Numbered from the stretch's first letter, positions 28,335-37,405 are shown. The stretch is 64,000 nucleotides of DNA from Acidaminococcus sp. (GCA_022482815.1 JAKVOM010000001.1:2934946-2998945); one strand, 5' to 3'. Numbers and translations: made by a program. The notes: generated by a model from the sequence alone, not told the origin.

Positions 28335-29894
28335 TTAGTCCAGTTTAGGGCCGGCGGATGCGATATCGTCGGTGACTTTCCCGGCAAACTTCTTGAAGTT
28401 TTCGTTAAAGAGAACGGCCAGTTTGCGGGCGGTCTTGTCATAAGCGTCCTTATCTTCCCAGGTGTTTCTCGGGTTCAGGACATTGCTCGGTACGTTCGGG
28501 CAGGATTTCGGCACGGACAGGCCAAAGATGGACATCGTCGTCCAGCCTTCTTCACCCAGTTCGTTGTCCAGGGCGGCATGAATCATAGCACGGGTATAAT
28601 CCAGCTTCATACGCTTGCCGACACCATAAGGGCCGCCGCTCCAGCCGGTGTTTACAAGGTATACGTTCGTATCATGCTTAGCAATGCGTTCGCCCAGCAG
28701 CTTTGCATAAACCAGAGGCTGCAGCGGCAGGAACGGTGCTCCGAAGGCCGTGGAGAATGTAGCCTGCGGTTCGGTGATACCGCGTTCCGTACCGGCGACT
28801 TTACTGGTATAACCGGTCAGGTAATGGTACATAGCCTGTTCTTTCGTCAGTTTGGAAATCGGAGGCAGAACCCCGAAAGCATCAGCCGTCAGGAGAATGA
28901 TATTCTTCGGATGGCCTGCACGGCTCGGAATCTTGGCATTCGGAATATAGTTCAGCGGATAAGCCACACGGGTATTTTCCGTCAGCGTGCTGTCGGAAAA
29001 ATCAGGTACGCCGGTCTTCGGGTCAACAATGACGTTTTCCATAACAGCGCCGAATTTGATAGCGCCATAAATTTCCGGCTGGCTTTCTTCGGTCAGGTCA
29101 ATGCACTTAGCGTAGCAGCCGCCTTCCACGTTAAAGACGCCGCTGTCGCCCCAGCCGTGTTCGTCGTCACCGATCAGGGCACGTTTCGGGTCGGCGGACA
29201 AGGTCGTCTTGCCTGTACCGGACAGACCGAAGAACAAGGCTACATCGCCCTTAGGTCCTTCGTTGCAGGAGCAGTGCATGCTGAGGACGCCCTTCTGCGG
29301 CAGCAGATAGTTCATGACGGAGAAGATAGATTTCTTCAGTTCGCCGGCATAACGGCCGCCGCCAATCAGAATCAGGTTCTTATCGAAGTTCAGCAGGATG
29401 AACGTTTCGGAATTGGTATGATCCAGTGCAGGGTCGGCTTCGACATCCGGCAGGGAAATAACGGTAAAGTTTTCCTGTACTGTGCTCGGTTCATCCGTCT
29501 TGATGAAGAGCTGGCTGACAAAGAGGCTCTGCCAGGCCATCTGGTTAATGAATTTAACACGGATCTGGTTGTCAGGATCGGCACCAGCCAGCACGTTATT
29601 CACGTAAACCTTATGCGTCTTGATATAGGCTTCGCATTTTGCATAAATGCGGTCAAAGGTTTCTTCCGTGCAGGGCTGGTTGTTGTCCCAGTTTACAATA
29701 TCGTGGGTCAGCGGCGTATCAACGATGAACTTATCTTTCGGGGAGCGGCCCGTATGAGTTCCCGTCGTTACGCGCAGGGCGCCGCGGTCGGAGAAAGTCC
29801 CTTCGTGGTTGCGAATGGCTTCTTCGATGAGTTCCCGCACGCTTAAATCGCGTACTACTTCTTTTGCTTCTGCCAATAATTTCTCGCTGTTCAT
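28335..29894 (-). CDS. pckA: Phosphoenolpyruvate carboxykinase (ATP)
   Basis: 519 aa, typical for the ATP-dependent class. GTHTGRSPKDKF binds oxaloacetate in the family, P-loop GLSGTGKTTLSADP near residue 228, Mn/ATP site LIGDDEHGW, and GRYAGELKKSIFS. It interconverts oxaloacetate + ATP and PEP; in fermenters it may run either towards PEP or towards oxaloacetate. AGGAG precedes the ATG; monocistronic between its own promoter and terminator. Confidence 0.97.
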   Translation of the reverse strand: MNSEKLLAEAKEVVRDLSVRELIEEAIRNHEGTFSDRGALRVTTGTHTGRSPKDKFIVDTPLTHDIVNWDNNQPCTEETFDRIYAKCEAYIKTHKVYVNNVLAGADPDNQIRVKFINQMAWQSLFVSQLFIKTDEPSTVQENFTVISLPDVEADPALDHTNSETFILLNFDKNLILIGGGRYAGELKKSIFSVMNYLLPQKGVLSMHCSCNEGPKGDVALFFGLSGTGKTTLSADPKRALIGDDEHGWGDSGVFNVEGGCYAKCIDLTEESQPEIYGAIKFGAVMENVIVDPKTGVPDFSDSTLTENTRVAYPLNYIPNAKIPSRAGHPKNIILLTADAFGVLPPISKLTKEQAMYHYLTGYTSKVAGTERGITEPQATFSTAFGAPFLPLQPLVYAKLLGERIAKHDTNVYLVNTGWSGGPYGVGKRMKLDYTRAMIHAALDNELGEEGWTTMSIFGLSVPKSCPNVPSNVLNPRNTWEDKDAYDKTARKLAVLFNENFKKFAGKVTDDIASAGPKLD

Positions 29895-29923
29895 CTTGGT
29901 TCTTACACTCCTATTTTAAAATT

Positions 29924-29971
29924 AGAGACACGTTTCTCACCATACCCTGAGAGCAGAAAAACGCTGTCTCA
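29924..29971 (-). promoter_or_regulatory. Long imperfect hairpin in the pckA leader
   Basis: GAGACAGCGTTTTTC and GAGAAACGTGTCTC (minus strand) form an imperfect stem of about 14 bp around a CTCTCAGGGTATGG loop in the 5' UTR. It could stabilise or regulate the mRNA. It is not a terminator. Confidence 0.5.
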
Positions 29972-29993
29972 CTTATCAATATCCTTAAAAAAT

Positions 29994-30022
29994 ATTATAT
30001 GACAGAAATTCCCCCTCCGCAA
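29994..30022 (-). promoter_or_regulatory. Promoter of pckA
   Basis: TTGCGG (30017-30022), 17-nt spacer and TATAAT (29994-29999) on the minus strand; the leader would be about 95 nt. Confidence 0.7.
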
Positions 30023-30129
30023 CCGGGAAAAGACGCAATTTTCTTGCAAGAGTCTAATCAGACGGGCAATTCAGGCGCATGAGGAATATGAAACAGGCTA
30101 TGGTCGACTGCGTCGACAAGCCTGCGGCA

Positions 30130-30550
30130 GCATGGTAGAAAAAGTGGATAGTGGATAGTGTGTAGTGGCTAGTACAATCGTGCAGGCAGTTACCTTGTGG
30201 ATTCTAGAAATAGAAAATAGCTGGCAGTTAGTTCAGGCCTTCGGCAGAGAGGTCCATCTCCCACCACAAGCGGTTCCCCCTCTGACTTGGCATATTAAAG
30301 TAACGCTTTATCGAACCAATTCCTGTTATCCTACTGACCACCCACCGCAGAGAGGTCCCCCCCTCTAACTTACTTTCCTCCCCCCACTTCGTGGTCCTTC
30401 CTTCCTAAAGGACGGAGGTGGCAGAGGAATTCCAAACCTTACGGTTTGGCTTAACTAAGCAAATAAGAGGGCTGAGGGCTGGTACTGTTATTTTTGTTTA
30501 TTCAAAGCAAAATTGCGGAAGCAATTTTGCCTCCACGGGCGGACGGCGAC
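30130..30550 (+). repeat. Intergenic mosaic repeat block 5
   Basis: Ordered modules: AGTGGCTAGTACAATCGTGCAGGCAG, CCTTCGGCAGAGAGGTCCATC, CCAATTCCTGTTATCC, CCCCCACTTCGTGGTCC with CCAAACCTTACGGTTTGG hairpin, GAGGGCTGAGGGCTGGT, and AAATTGCggaaGCAATTTTGCCTCCACGGGCGG. The same order returns at 35105-35540. No gene. Confidence 0.8.
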
Positions 30551-30558
30551 CTGCGTAT

Positions 30559-30597
30559 AAAAAAACAGGCCATCGCCGAAGCGATGACCTGCGTTTT
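30559..30597 (-). terminator. Terminator of the acyl-CoA dehydrogenase gene
   Basis: On the minus strand CAGGTCATCGC-ttc-GGCGATGGCCTG is followed by TTTTTTT, directly after the stop at 30603. Confidence 0.92.
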
Positions 30598-30602
30598 TAT
30601 TT

Positions 30603-31736
30603 TTAGTAGAGAATCTTGTTTGCAATGACCATGCGCTGTACCTGGTTTGTGCCTTCGTAGATTTGGAGGATCTTGGCATCGCGCATTTTCTTTTCCAGAG
30701 GATAATCTTTCATGTAGCCGTAGCCGCCCATGATCTGGACAGCATCCGTTGCGACCTGCATGGCAACGTCAGAAGCAAAGCACTTACTCATCGCTGCTTC
30801 CTTGCCGAACTCCATGCCCTGATCACGCATCCAGCAAGCCTGCTGAACCATCAGACGTGCAGCGTTCACTTTCATAGCCATATCGGCTACCATTGCCTGA
30901 ATCATTTCGAAGGAAGCAATAGGCTGACCAAACTGTCTTCTTTCACGTGCATAATGCGCTGCAATGTCAAGGCAGGACTGCGCCAGACCCACAGAAACTG
31001 CCGCCACAAACGGACGAGCCGAATCCAGAGTCTTCATAGCGATACGGAAGCCGCCGCCTTCACGGCCGACACGGTTCTTTTCCGGAACGACGACGTCTTC
31101 CAGAATCAGTTCGCACGTATTGGAAGGACGGATACCCATCTTGTCTTCCTTACGGCCAACACGGAAACCAGGCGTGCCTTTCGGAACGATAAATGCCGTC
31201 AGACCGCGGATACCGCCGGTCTTACGGGTATTAGCAAAGATAAGGTAGCTGTCGGCAATACCACCGTTAGTGATAAAGACCTTGCTGCCGTTCAGTACGT
31301 AATGATCGCCGTCTTTCACAGCCTTCGTAGCTACGGCGCCTGCATCAGAACCGGCATTCGGTTCGGTCAGGGCAAACGCAGCGAGGCCGCCGCGGTTCAG
31401 CAGATCGCACTGATATTTTTTCTGTTCTTCATTGCCGGCAATCAAAATAGGATAAGAAGCCAGGGCGTTAGCAGCAATGGAGGTAGCCACACCGGCACAA
31501 CCCTTAGCAAGTTCTTCGTAAATCATTGCTACGGTAATGCTGTCGAGTCCGGGGCCGCCGTACTCTTCCGGTACGACCAGGTTCAGAAGACCCATATCTG
31601 CAGCCTTCTTAAAGATCTCCGGTCTGGTCTCATTCGCTTTATCCATTTCGTCGGTATAGGGAACAATCTCCTTATTTACGAAATCTCTCACCAGTGCCTG
31701 CAATTCGAGTTGTTCATCGGTCAATGCAAAATCCAT
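30603..31736 (-). CDS. Short-chain acyl-CoA dehydrogenase (butyryl-CoA dehydrogenase type)
   Basis: 377 aa, the standard single-domain length without fusion. LTEPNAGSDAGA binds FAD/substrate, VFITNGG, QIMGGYGYMKDYP, and the catalytic Glu in ILQIYEGTNQVQ near residue 364. It oxidises acyl-CoA to enoyl-CoA or, with bifurcating ETF, reduces crotonyl-CoA. No etfAB genes are adjacent. AGGAGG precedes the ATG. It probably shares a transcript with the thioesterase and glnA genes upstream. Confidence 0.94.
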   Translation of the reverse strand: MDFALTDEQLELQALVRDFVNKEIVPYTDEMDKANETRPEIFKKAADMGLLNLVVPEEYGGPGLDSITVAMIYEELAKGCAGVATSIAANALASYPILIAGNEEQKKYQCDLLNRGGLAAFALTEPNAGSDAGAVATKAVKDGDHYVLNGSKVFITNGGIADSYLIFANTRKTGGIRGLTAFIVPKGTPGFRVGRKEDKMGIRPSNTCELILEDVVVPEKNRVGREGGGFRIAMKTLDSARPFVAAVSVGLAQSCLDIAAHYARERRQFGQPIASFEMIQAMVADMAMKVNAARLMVQQACWMRDQGMEFGKEAAMSKCFASDVAMQVATDAVQIMGGYGYMKDYPLEKKMRDAKILQIYEGTNQVQRMVIANKILY

Positions 31737-31863
31737 AACATCCTCCTGGGTTTGGAATTTTTAATGACTTTAGGAATCCAAATTCAAAGAGCGCAAATAT
31801 TCTGACTCAAGAGACGAATGTCCATCTCTCTGGACATCCTCCCGGCCACATAGCAAACTAATT

Positions 31864-32301
31864 TTACCACTTTTGAGGAATCTCGTCAAAATGACCCAGG
31901 ACAAACATGGTACCTGTTACTTCAACCATCTTGCGTCCATCAGGTCCAAAGATTTCCACCCGGCAGACTATTGTAGACTTTCCGGCATGGACAAGACTTG
32001 CCTTGGCAAGAAGCTGTTCTTTTTCCTTCGTATTGCGAATGAAATTGATGGAAGCCGACAGCGTTACGACTTTAGCACCAATACTGTAGCAGACAGCGCC
32101 CATGGCTGTATCCGCCATGGTAAAAAGAGCTCCGCCATGTACGGCACCATAGCGATTACCGTGTTTTTTGGGATCCACATCCATCGTAAACTCAACATAG
32201 CCGCATTCTACTTTAGAAAGTTTAATATCGGCAAGTTTCATAAAAGGATTTTCTTCAAAACGATTGTACATCCATTCCCGGATTTCTTTTGCGGTTAACA
32301 T
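31864..32301 (-). CDS. Hotdog-fold acyl-CoA thioesterase (PaaI-like)
   Basis: 145 aa. GNRYGAVHGGALFTMADTA is the hotdog helix with the HGG motif; C-terminal strands follow. PaaI/YdiI-type enzymes hydrolyse acyl-CoA thioesters. The ATG at 32301 has AAGGAGTG upstream and matches family N termini; the upstream extension overlaps the previous gene and is rejected. Location just before an acyl-CoA dehydrogenase suggests a shared role in short-chain acyl-CoA metabolism. Confidence 0.88.
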   Translation of the reverse strand: MLTAKEIREWMYNRFEENPFMKLADIKLSKVECGYVEFTMDVDPKKHGNRYGAVHGGALFTMADTAMGAVCYSIGAKVVTLSASINFIRNTKEKEQLLAKASLVHAGKSTIVCRVEIFGPDGRKMVEVTGTMFVLGHFDEIPQKW

Positions 32302-32312
32302 AACTTCACTCC

Positions 32313-32891
32313 TTACAAGATATAGACACGTACGCGCCGGCGGCCCCACTGAAGGGCTTCTCTCCGGCTCATAAACGCCAGGTCAATATGGTTGCCTTTG
32401 ATGGCGCTGCCCACATCAGCAGCCACACCTTCCCCGTATCCCATAATGTAAAGTCGTGTCCCCAGGGGAATGATATACGGATCCACAGCAACAATGCCCC
32501 GTCGCATTACCCTTCCTGTCGACGTGATACCTGTCACGCCCGGGTCTGATGGACTGTAGCCGGTTGCTTCCATGGTCCATATCTTGCGATACTGACCGAA
32601 GCTAAGGCCGCTTTTCTTGCTCATCAGATTATACAAGGGCCAATCTACGGAGCCAGTAATTTTCTTTTTATTCTTTTTTTGGAACAAACTTACAGCTTTT
32701 CGGGTCTGTTTGCCATACTCCCCGTCAATCTCGCCGCGGTAATATTTCAACTTATACAGCATCGACTGTACTTCTTCCACGCGGCGCCCCTTGGACCCGT
32801 ACTTGGCCACCAGCTTGGCAGCAGATACGGTAAGGGGCGTGCACAGAAGAATGAGGAGTGCCAGCACAAGACTCAATGTCTTTCGGTGCAC
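32313..32891 (-). CDS. Secreted peptidoglycan-binding / 3D-domain protein
   Basis: 192 aa, GTG start with GGGAGG upstream. Residues 1-24 are a signal peptide (LALLILLCTPLTVSAA). Residues about 30-85 form a PG_binding_1 domain (GSKGRRVEEVQSMLYKL), and residues 105-192 a 3D domain with double-psi beta-barrel motifs (MEATGYSPSD, GIVAVDP, IPLGTRLYI, ADVGSAIKGNHIDLAF). The conserved Asp residues resemble lytic transglycosylases of the MltA/YabE type. Likely cell-wall turnover. It starts 28 bp after the glutamine synthetase stop. Confidence 0.9.
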   Translation of the reverse strand: MHRKTLSLVLALLILLCTPLTVSAAKLVAKYGSKGRRVEEVQSMLYKLKYYRGEIDGEYGKQTRKAVSLFQKKNKKKITGSVDWPLYNLMSKKSGLSFGQYRKIWTMEATGYSPSDPGVTGITSTGRVMRRGIVAVDPYIIPLGTRLYIMGYGEGVAADVGSAIKGNHIDLAFMSRREALQWGRRRVRVYIL

Positions 32892-32919
32892 AGCCTCTCT
32901 ACCTCCCTAAGCGGAAGGA

Positions 32920-34815
32920 TTAGATGATGTTGTCGGTATAGTCCGCATACAATGCTTCTAATTCTTCCATTTTTGCATTCAGCGTTACCTGGAGATCAGA
33001 AGCCTTGTCGAGATCGCCGTCGGCAAATGCCTTTTTAATCTGCGTGAACAGAGACGTGCTCGTATCAGTATCCTTGGCAATCATGACACGCAGTTCTTCC
33101 ACTCTCTGCCACATGCCGTCATCCCAGGCAGTGGAGGTTCCTTCAGCCGGTTTCATGGCCTTGATAGCCTTACGGTCTTTCGGAATGATGTGGGTCAGGA
33201 GCTCGGTCTTCCATCTGAGCAGGGCACCTTCCTTGAAGGATTCCAGGTAAACTGGCTTTAAGATGTCACTTGCGGTCAGAACGGCTACCTTTTCAGGATA
33301 CTTTTCCAGTGCTTTCATGTTCTCCCAAACAGTCGCCGGCGGTTTGCCAAAGTATGCGTCTCTTTCTTCCGGAGTAAAGTCTTCAAAGACGTCGACTTCA
33401 GAGCGGTAGGCTCTGTCTTTTTCCAGATAGGAAGCATCTTCGCCCGGCTTCTTGGAAATCTCCGCTTCCAGTTCCTTCGTGGATTTACCGGACGCGAGGA
33501 CAGCCTTGACGCCGTCGAGAGCAGCCAGATAGAACCCTGCCAATGCCATGTAGGTGTTGGTGAAGGGGTTCGGGGCACGCATCTCGATACGCGTTGCCAT
33601 CGGGTTATCAACGTCACGAATGAGGCCGGCCAGGACGGTTCTGTTACGCGTAGGTACAGCACTCGTCTTGCCAAGACTCGTTACGATGCAGACAGGAGCT
33701 TCAAAACCAGGTCTCAGACGGTTGAAAGCATCGGTCGTGCAGGACACAATCGGATTCAGCACTTCATAGTTCTTCAGGATACCCATCAGTACGCCATAAC
33801 CGACGGCGGATAAATAGTCGTTCTTCATATCCGCAGGGGACATGATATTTACTATTTTACCATCTTTCATTTTTGCTGCAAGACCTACGTGGGTATGTTC
33901 ACCACTTCCTGCTACACCAAAGATCGGTTTTGCCAGGAAGGAAACTTCGAGGCCGTTGCTGCGGAAGATTTCCTTTACAAGAGAACGTACCAGGATTTCA
34001 TTATCAGCTGCCTGGAGGGATTCATCGAATCTCCAGTCGATTTCAAGCTGTTCATTGACATGGGTCATATTGCCGTTGGCATCGAGCTGGCCGCGGACAC
34101 CGCCGACTTCCTTGTGCCCCATTTCCGGATGCAGACCATACAGGCCAAGCACTTCAACGGCTTGTTCCAGAGAAGTACGGACATTGCCGCGCGTGCGCTG
34201 CCAATACTGTTCCTGCATAACCTGAGAAGAGGACAGGTCAGTTCTGGACACGTTTTCACGCGGGGTCTTGACCCAGAATTCCAGTTCCGTAGCACTGGTG
34301 AAAACAATCTTTTCGATATCTTTCGGATCAACGGCAAGACCGGGAACCGTACCGGCGCTCTTCATAGCTGCCAGGCATTCCTTGGCAAAATATTCCAGCG
34401 TGGATTTCAGGATGTAACGGGAGTCCACGAATTCATTATTGTGCTTCAGGAAGCACGGAATACGCAGGGTGCCGATCATTTTGCCCGATTCTTCATCAAA
34501 GTTTTCATGGTTGTAATCGACAAACCAGTTGACGCTGCGGTCAGCTACCATGTCGACACGCGCATCAGAAAGCGATGCTACGCCCGGCAGTACAACGGAA
34601 GAACCGTCGGTCTGTGCCGTATGGTCGTAGAGCATCTTATCCATATCGTCCAGCAGGGCGCTGATAGGAACTTTTTCATCCGTGTCATTGCCGGCAAAGT
34701 CAATACCCATAAAGGACACAAATTGTACTTCCGGATGCTGAAGCAGCAGGGCACGCAGAGTGTCCGGCGTCAGCTGGCTGGGTTTAATAACGTAAAGCAG
34801 GTCCTTTTCATACAT
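32920..34815 (-). CDS. glnA: Glutamine synthetase, long (about 630 aa) form
   Basis: 631 aa, against about 445-470 for GSI and about 700 for GSIII. Recognisable GS motifs: TELEFWV, AGSGEHTHVGL (glutamate/metal), NRTVLAGLIRD and TRIEMRAPNPFTNTY. The C-terminal 130 residues form a predicted helical extension (VEELRVMIAKDTDTSTSLFT...). This variant is found in anaerobic Firmicutes. It should ligate ammonia to glutamate with ATP. AGGGG precedes the ATG. Regulation may involve the extended -10 promoter and a leader hairpin upstream. Confidence 0.92.
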   Translation of the reverse strand: MYEKDLLYVIKPSQLTPDTLRALLLQHPEVQFVSFMGIDFAGNDTDEKVPISALLDDMDKMLYDHTAQTDGSSVVLPGVASLSDARVDMVADRSVNWFVDYNHENFDEESGKMIGTLRIPCFLKHNNEFVDSRYILKSTLEYFAKECLAAMKSAGTVPGLAVDPKDIEKIVFTSATELEFWVKTPRENVSRTDLSSSQVMQEQYWQRTRGNVRTSLEQAVEVLGLYGLHPEMGHKEVGGVRGQLDANGNMTHVNEQLEIDWRFDESLQAADNEILVRSLVKEIFRSNGLEVSFLAKPIFGVAGSGEHTHVGLAAKMKDGKIVNIMSPADMKNDYLSAVGYGVLMGILKNYEVLNPIVSCTTDAFNRLRPGFEAPVCIVTSLGKTSAVPTRNRTVLAGLIRDVDNPMATRIEMRAPNPFTNTYMALAGFYLAALDGVKAVLASGKSTKELEAEISKKPGEDASYLEKDRAYRSEVDVFEDFTPEERDAYFGKPPATVWENMKALEKYPEKVAVLTASDILKPVYLESFKEGALLRWKTELLTHIIPKDRKAIKAMKPAEGTSTAWDDGMWQRVEELRVMIAKDTDTSTSLFTQIKKAFADGDLDKASDLQVTLNAKMEELEALYADYTDNII

Positions 34816-34896
34816 GATAATTACCCCTTTCCTATCTATCGCCTTTTACTATCTTTACTATGAACCGCAGCAGCGAAACTGCCGGATTCATTAGCT

Positions 34897-34950
34897 GCCC
34901 TATTTGTTTTATAAATAGGGGTCATTTAAATTACATGGCTTATTATAGCA
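34897..34950 (-). promoter_or_regulatory. Extended -10 promoter and leader hairpin of glnA
   Basis: TGCTATAAT on the minus strand (TATAAT at 34942-34947), with no good -35, followed within about 20 nt by the stem CCCTATTT-ataaaac-AAATAGGG (34898-34920) in the leader. The lack of a -35 may mean an activator is needed. Confidence 0.55.
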
Positions 34951-35094
34951 CAACCTTTTCATGTCGGCTAGTGTTTTTTATCATTTTTACGAACAATTTA
35001 TTTTTTATATTTTTATCTGTTCGATTTTTAACCATTTTTTAAATGATTTACGGGATTTTTACATTAATAAAGCGGGAAGTTTCGAGTTTCGTCC

Positions 35095-35560
35095 GAACAT
35101 TGGAGTGGTGGCTAGGTGATAGTGGATAGTACTGTAGTGCGGGCAACTACATTGGCGGATTCTTGAGATAGATTATTGCTGGCAGTTAGTCTCAGCCTTC
35201 GGCAGAGTTGTCCATCACCCACCGCTTTCCGGAAGGCCCGATACTATCGGGCCTTCCTGCGGTCCTCCCTCTTCAATGTCGCGCAGCGACGTCGAAGAGG
35301 GTCACTACTGCCCCGATTGGGGTGTTAGTGTAGATTTAACAGCGTTTCTATCGGACCAATTCTTGTTGTCTGACTGACCACCCACCGCAAGCGGTCCCCC
35401 TTAACTTACTTTCCTCCCCCACTTCGTGGTCCTTCCTTCCTAAAGGACGGAGGTGGCAGAGGAATTCCAAACCTTACGGTTTGGCTTAACTAGCAAATAA
35501 GAGGGCTGAGGGCTGGTGCTGTTATTTTTGCTTCCACGTGCGGATAATGGCATGCGACAC
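35095..35560 (+). repeat. Intergenic mosaic repeat block 6
   Basis: About 465 bp of the same ordered modules as block 5, with an additional CTTTCCGGAAGGCCCGATA / TATCGGGCCTTCC palindrome (about 35222-35258) and CTTCAATGTCGCGCAGCGACG / GTCGAAGAG hairpin (about 35271-35303). No gene. Confidence 0.8.
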
Positions 35561-35573
35561 GCGGCCAGCGGTT

Positions 35574-35882
35574 TTATAATCCCAATTGTTTGTAACGCTG
35601 CAGAGCATCATGATAGGCGGCAATGATGGCTTTAGATGAAGTTCCGAAATAACGGGCATTGATATCTGCTTCAATCTGGGCGTTTTCCGTAAATTTATGG
35701 GCCATAAAAAGTTTCTTGATGAAATTACGCGTCAGCGAAAGGGTCGCATTGCAGTCGACATCCACGATTTCCCCATCCTTGGTAAGCTCGAAGGCAATAT
35801 AGAATATGCCATAGATTCGAGTGATGGCATTATCCAGGCTGGTACGCGCCTCACCGGTCAAATAAATTGTCCTCTTGTCCAT
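35574..35882 (-). CDS. DUF3870 domain protein
   Basis: 102 aa, a single small domain. IYLTGEARTSLDNAITRIYG, VDVDCNATLSLTRNFIKKLF and ARYFGTSSKAIIAAYHDALQRY match the conserved features I associate with DUF3870, a family without known function. The start is 6 bp from the upstream stop, so it is co-transcribed with the beta-lactamase-like gene. Confidence 0.85.
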   Translation of the reverse strand: MDKRTIYLTGEARTSLDNAITRIYGIFYIAFELTKDGEIVDVDCNATLSLTRNFIKKLFMAHKFTENAQIEADINARYFGTSSKAIIAAYHDALQRYKQLGL

Positions 35883-35888
35883 TCACAT

Positions 35889-36671
35889 TCACCCTTTCAT
35901 CACTTGCTGATAAACCAGAAGGGAAAGTTTCCCGATAATTTCTTTTCCCGCAGCCGGAGAAGGCTGATTGCTTGTGAGCGCCACGAGAATGTAAGGATGG
36001 TCCGGAAAAAGAAAAATTCCCGCATCATTTTCAACACCCGTAAGATCCCCGCATTTATGAGCAAGCGGCACATCTTCCGGCAAATAGCGCTGCAGCCTGT
36101 CGCCCTGCTGCTGGCGTTTCAAAATATCCAGCATCAGAGCCGAAGCTTCCTTACTGACCAGGCTGCCCTCGTAGACTTTCTGCAGAATCTGCGCCGCATC
36201 ATCCGAACTGATAAAATTATCCCGCCCTTCCTGCAGCGCTTTTGCGTCCATCATCCGGCGTCCCAGTCGGGCAGCTTTGAGACCGAGACGGCGGCCCATC
36301 CGGTTAATGTTATCCATGCCCAATAGACCAATGAGAAGGTTCGCTGCTTCATTATCGCTCACAATGATCATGAGCGTGGCCAGTTCTTTCAGGGTAAACG
36401 TATGCCCGGGAGCCAGCTCCTTAAGCACGCCGTCCCCGCCGGTCCAGTCTTTTTCCGTAACCGTAACTCTCTTATTGAGGGACATTTCGCCTGCGTCCAC
36501 TCTGCGCAGCAATTCGGCCAGGATCAGCAATTTGATGATGCTGGCTGAAGGTACAGTCTTGTCACCGAACACGGAAAAATGAATTCCTGTTTTTAGATCT
36601 ATAAAAGAAAGGCAAACATTCCCTTGTCCGTTTTCTTCTATCATTTGTTCAACCCGATGCTGCAGTTCCAT
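35889..36671 (-). CDS. Class A beta-lactamase-like serine hydrolase without signal peptide
   Basis: 260 aa. SxxK in PSASIIK (about residues 42-48), SDN in IVSDNEAAN, and a KCGD box replacing KTG near residue 208. The fold matches the beta-lactamase2 family. There is no signal peptide or lipobox, so the product appears cytoplasmic, and the omega-loop Glu166 equivalent is not obvious. Both points argue against a true drug-hydrolysing enzyme; a peptidase or esterase-like role is more likely. Paired with DUF3870. Confidence 0.85.
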   Translation of the reverse strand: MELQHRVEQMIEENGQGNVCLSFIDLKTGIHFSVFGDKTVPSASIIKLLILAELLRRVDAGEMSLNKRVTVTEKDWTGGDGVLKELAPGHTFTLKELATLMIIVSDNEAANLLIGLLGMDNINRMGRRLGLKAARLGRRMMDAKALQEGRDNFISSDDAAQILQKVYEGSLVSKEASALMLDILKRQQQGDRLQRYLPEDVPLAHKCGDLTGVENDAGIFLFPDHPYILVALTSNQPSPAAGKEIIGKLSLLVYQQVMKG

Positions 36672-36718
36672 GTTGTTCTAACCCCTTCTTTTTTTGATGC
36701 GCTAAATTTCCAAAAACA

Positions 36719-36727
36719 TGATAGCAC
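36719..36727 (-). promoter_or_regulatory. Extended -10 candidate for the beta-lactamase-like gene
   Basis: TGCTATCAT on the minus strand about 50 bp before the ATG; no clear -35. Confidence 0.4.
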
Positions 36728-36764
36728 AAAAGGCATGAGAATCGCATCAAAGAATTAAGAACCA

Positions 36765-36985
36765 GCAGAGTGGCTAGTGAGTAGTGGATAGTACTGTAGT
36801 GCGGGCAGATTGTTGGGAGAAATTAAAAGTCAGATAGCAGATGGCAGTTAGCAGATAGCTTCAGATAGTAAAGCCTTCGGCAGAGGGGTATGCCTACGGC
36901 TTTTGATTAAACTTTCCTCTGACCTGAATTCAAGAAACTGCTTTTATAATTTGGCTTTCACAGACGGATGGCGGGCAGCAATATT
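36765..36985 (+). repeat. Intergenic mosaic repeat block 7
   Basis: AGTGGATAGTACTGTAGTGCGGGCAG module with CAGATAGCAGATGGCAGTTAGC tail, CCTTCGGCAGAGGGGTATG and a TTTATAATTTGGCTTTCACAGACGGATGGCGGGCAGC segment. No gene. Confidence 0.72.
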
Positions 36986-37039
36986 TTTCTATTATAAAAA
37001 ATGAATATGATAAATATAATAATTCTTTACAGTTTTTCA

Positions 37040-37067
37040 TTGTTTCTTCATTTTTCATTGCTATACT
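37040..37067 (+). promoter_or_regulatory. Promoter of the first Lys/Pro-rich secreted protein
   Basis: TTGTTT (37040-37045), 16-nt spacer, TATACT (37062-37067). The second gene has the same ATTGCTATACTGTG context at 37811-37824. Confidence 0.65.
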
Positions 37068-37096
37068 GTGTTCAACATCTCAAGGAGGGATACACC

Positions 37097-37405
37097 ATGA
37101 AATATAGTGTGGATACCATTTTAAAGTCTATGAAAAAAACTGCTGCTGTGCTGGGCGTTTTCACGCTGATGACCGGTATTTGCGGAGCAACCCTGTCTCA
37201 AACGGAAGCCGCAGACCGTAAGGACGGCCGTCCGCCTATTGTGGAAAACAAGAAGAAACCGGACGCTCCTAAGAAAATCAAGGAAAAGAAGCCGGCTCCT
37301 CCCAAGAAGGTAAAGAAACAAGCTCCTCCCAAAAAGGCAAAGAAGCAGGCCCCTCCCAAAACGGAGGAGAAGAAACCGGCTCCTCGCATCAATTTTGATA
37401 AATAA
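37097..37405 (+). CDS. Small secreted Lys/Pro-rich repeat protein, copy 1
   Basis: 102 aa from the ATG with AAGGAGG upstream. Residues 1-43 look like a signal peptide (KKTAAVLGVFTLMTGICGATLSQTEAA). The mature part is almost only Lys, Pro, Ala in repeats of the type KKPAPPKK/KKQAPPKK, ending RINFDK. Highly basic and probably extended; it could bind the anionic cell surface, capsule or nucleic acid. Paralogue of the next gene; the upstream regions are duplicated too. No family recognised. Confidence 0.82.
   Translation: MKYSVDTILKSMKKTAAVLGVFTLMTGICGATLSQTEAADRKDGRPPIVENKKKPDAPKKIKEKKPAPPKKVKKQAPPKKAKKQAPPKTEEKKPAPRINFDK

Noticed and set aside
28146-29846. 566-codon open frame on the plus strand
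   Set aside because: Antisense to pckA and running into the repeat block; the pckA frame carries all expected motifs.
35889-36671. Drug-resistance class A beta-lactamase
   Set aside because: No signal peptide, altered KTG box and no clear Glu166 equivalent; an antibiotic-resistance call is not supported.
36700-37000. CRISPR-like spacing of CAGATAGC/CAGTTAGC repeats
   Set aside because: The units are short, adjacent and degenerate, with no spacers of uniform length and no cas genes in the window.
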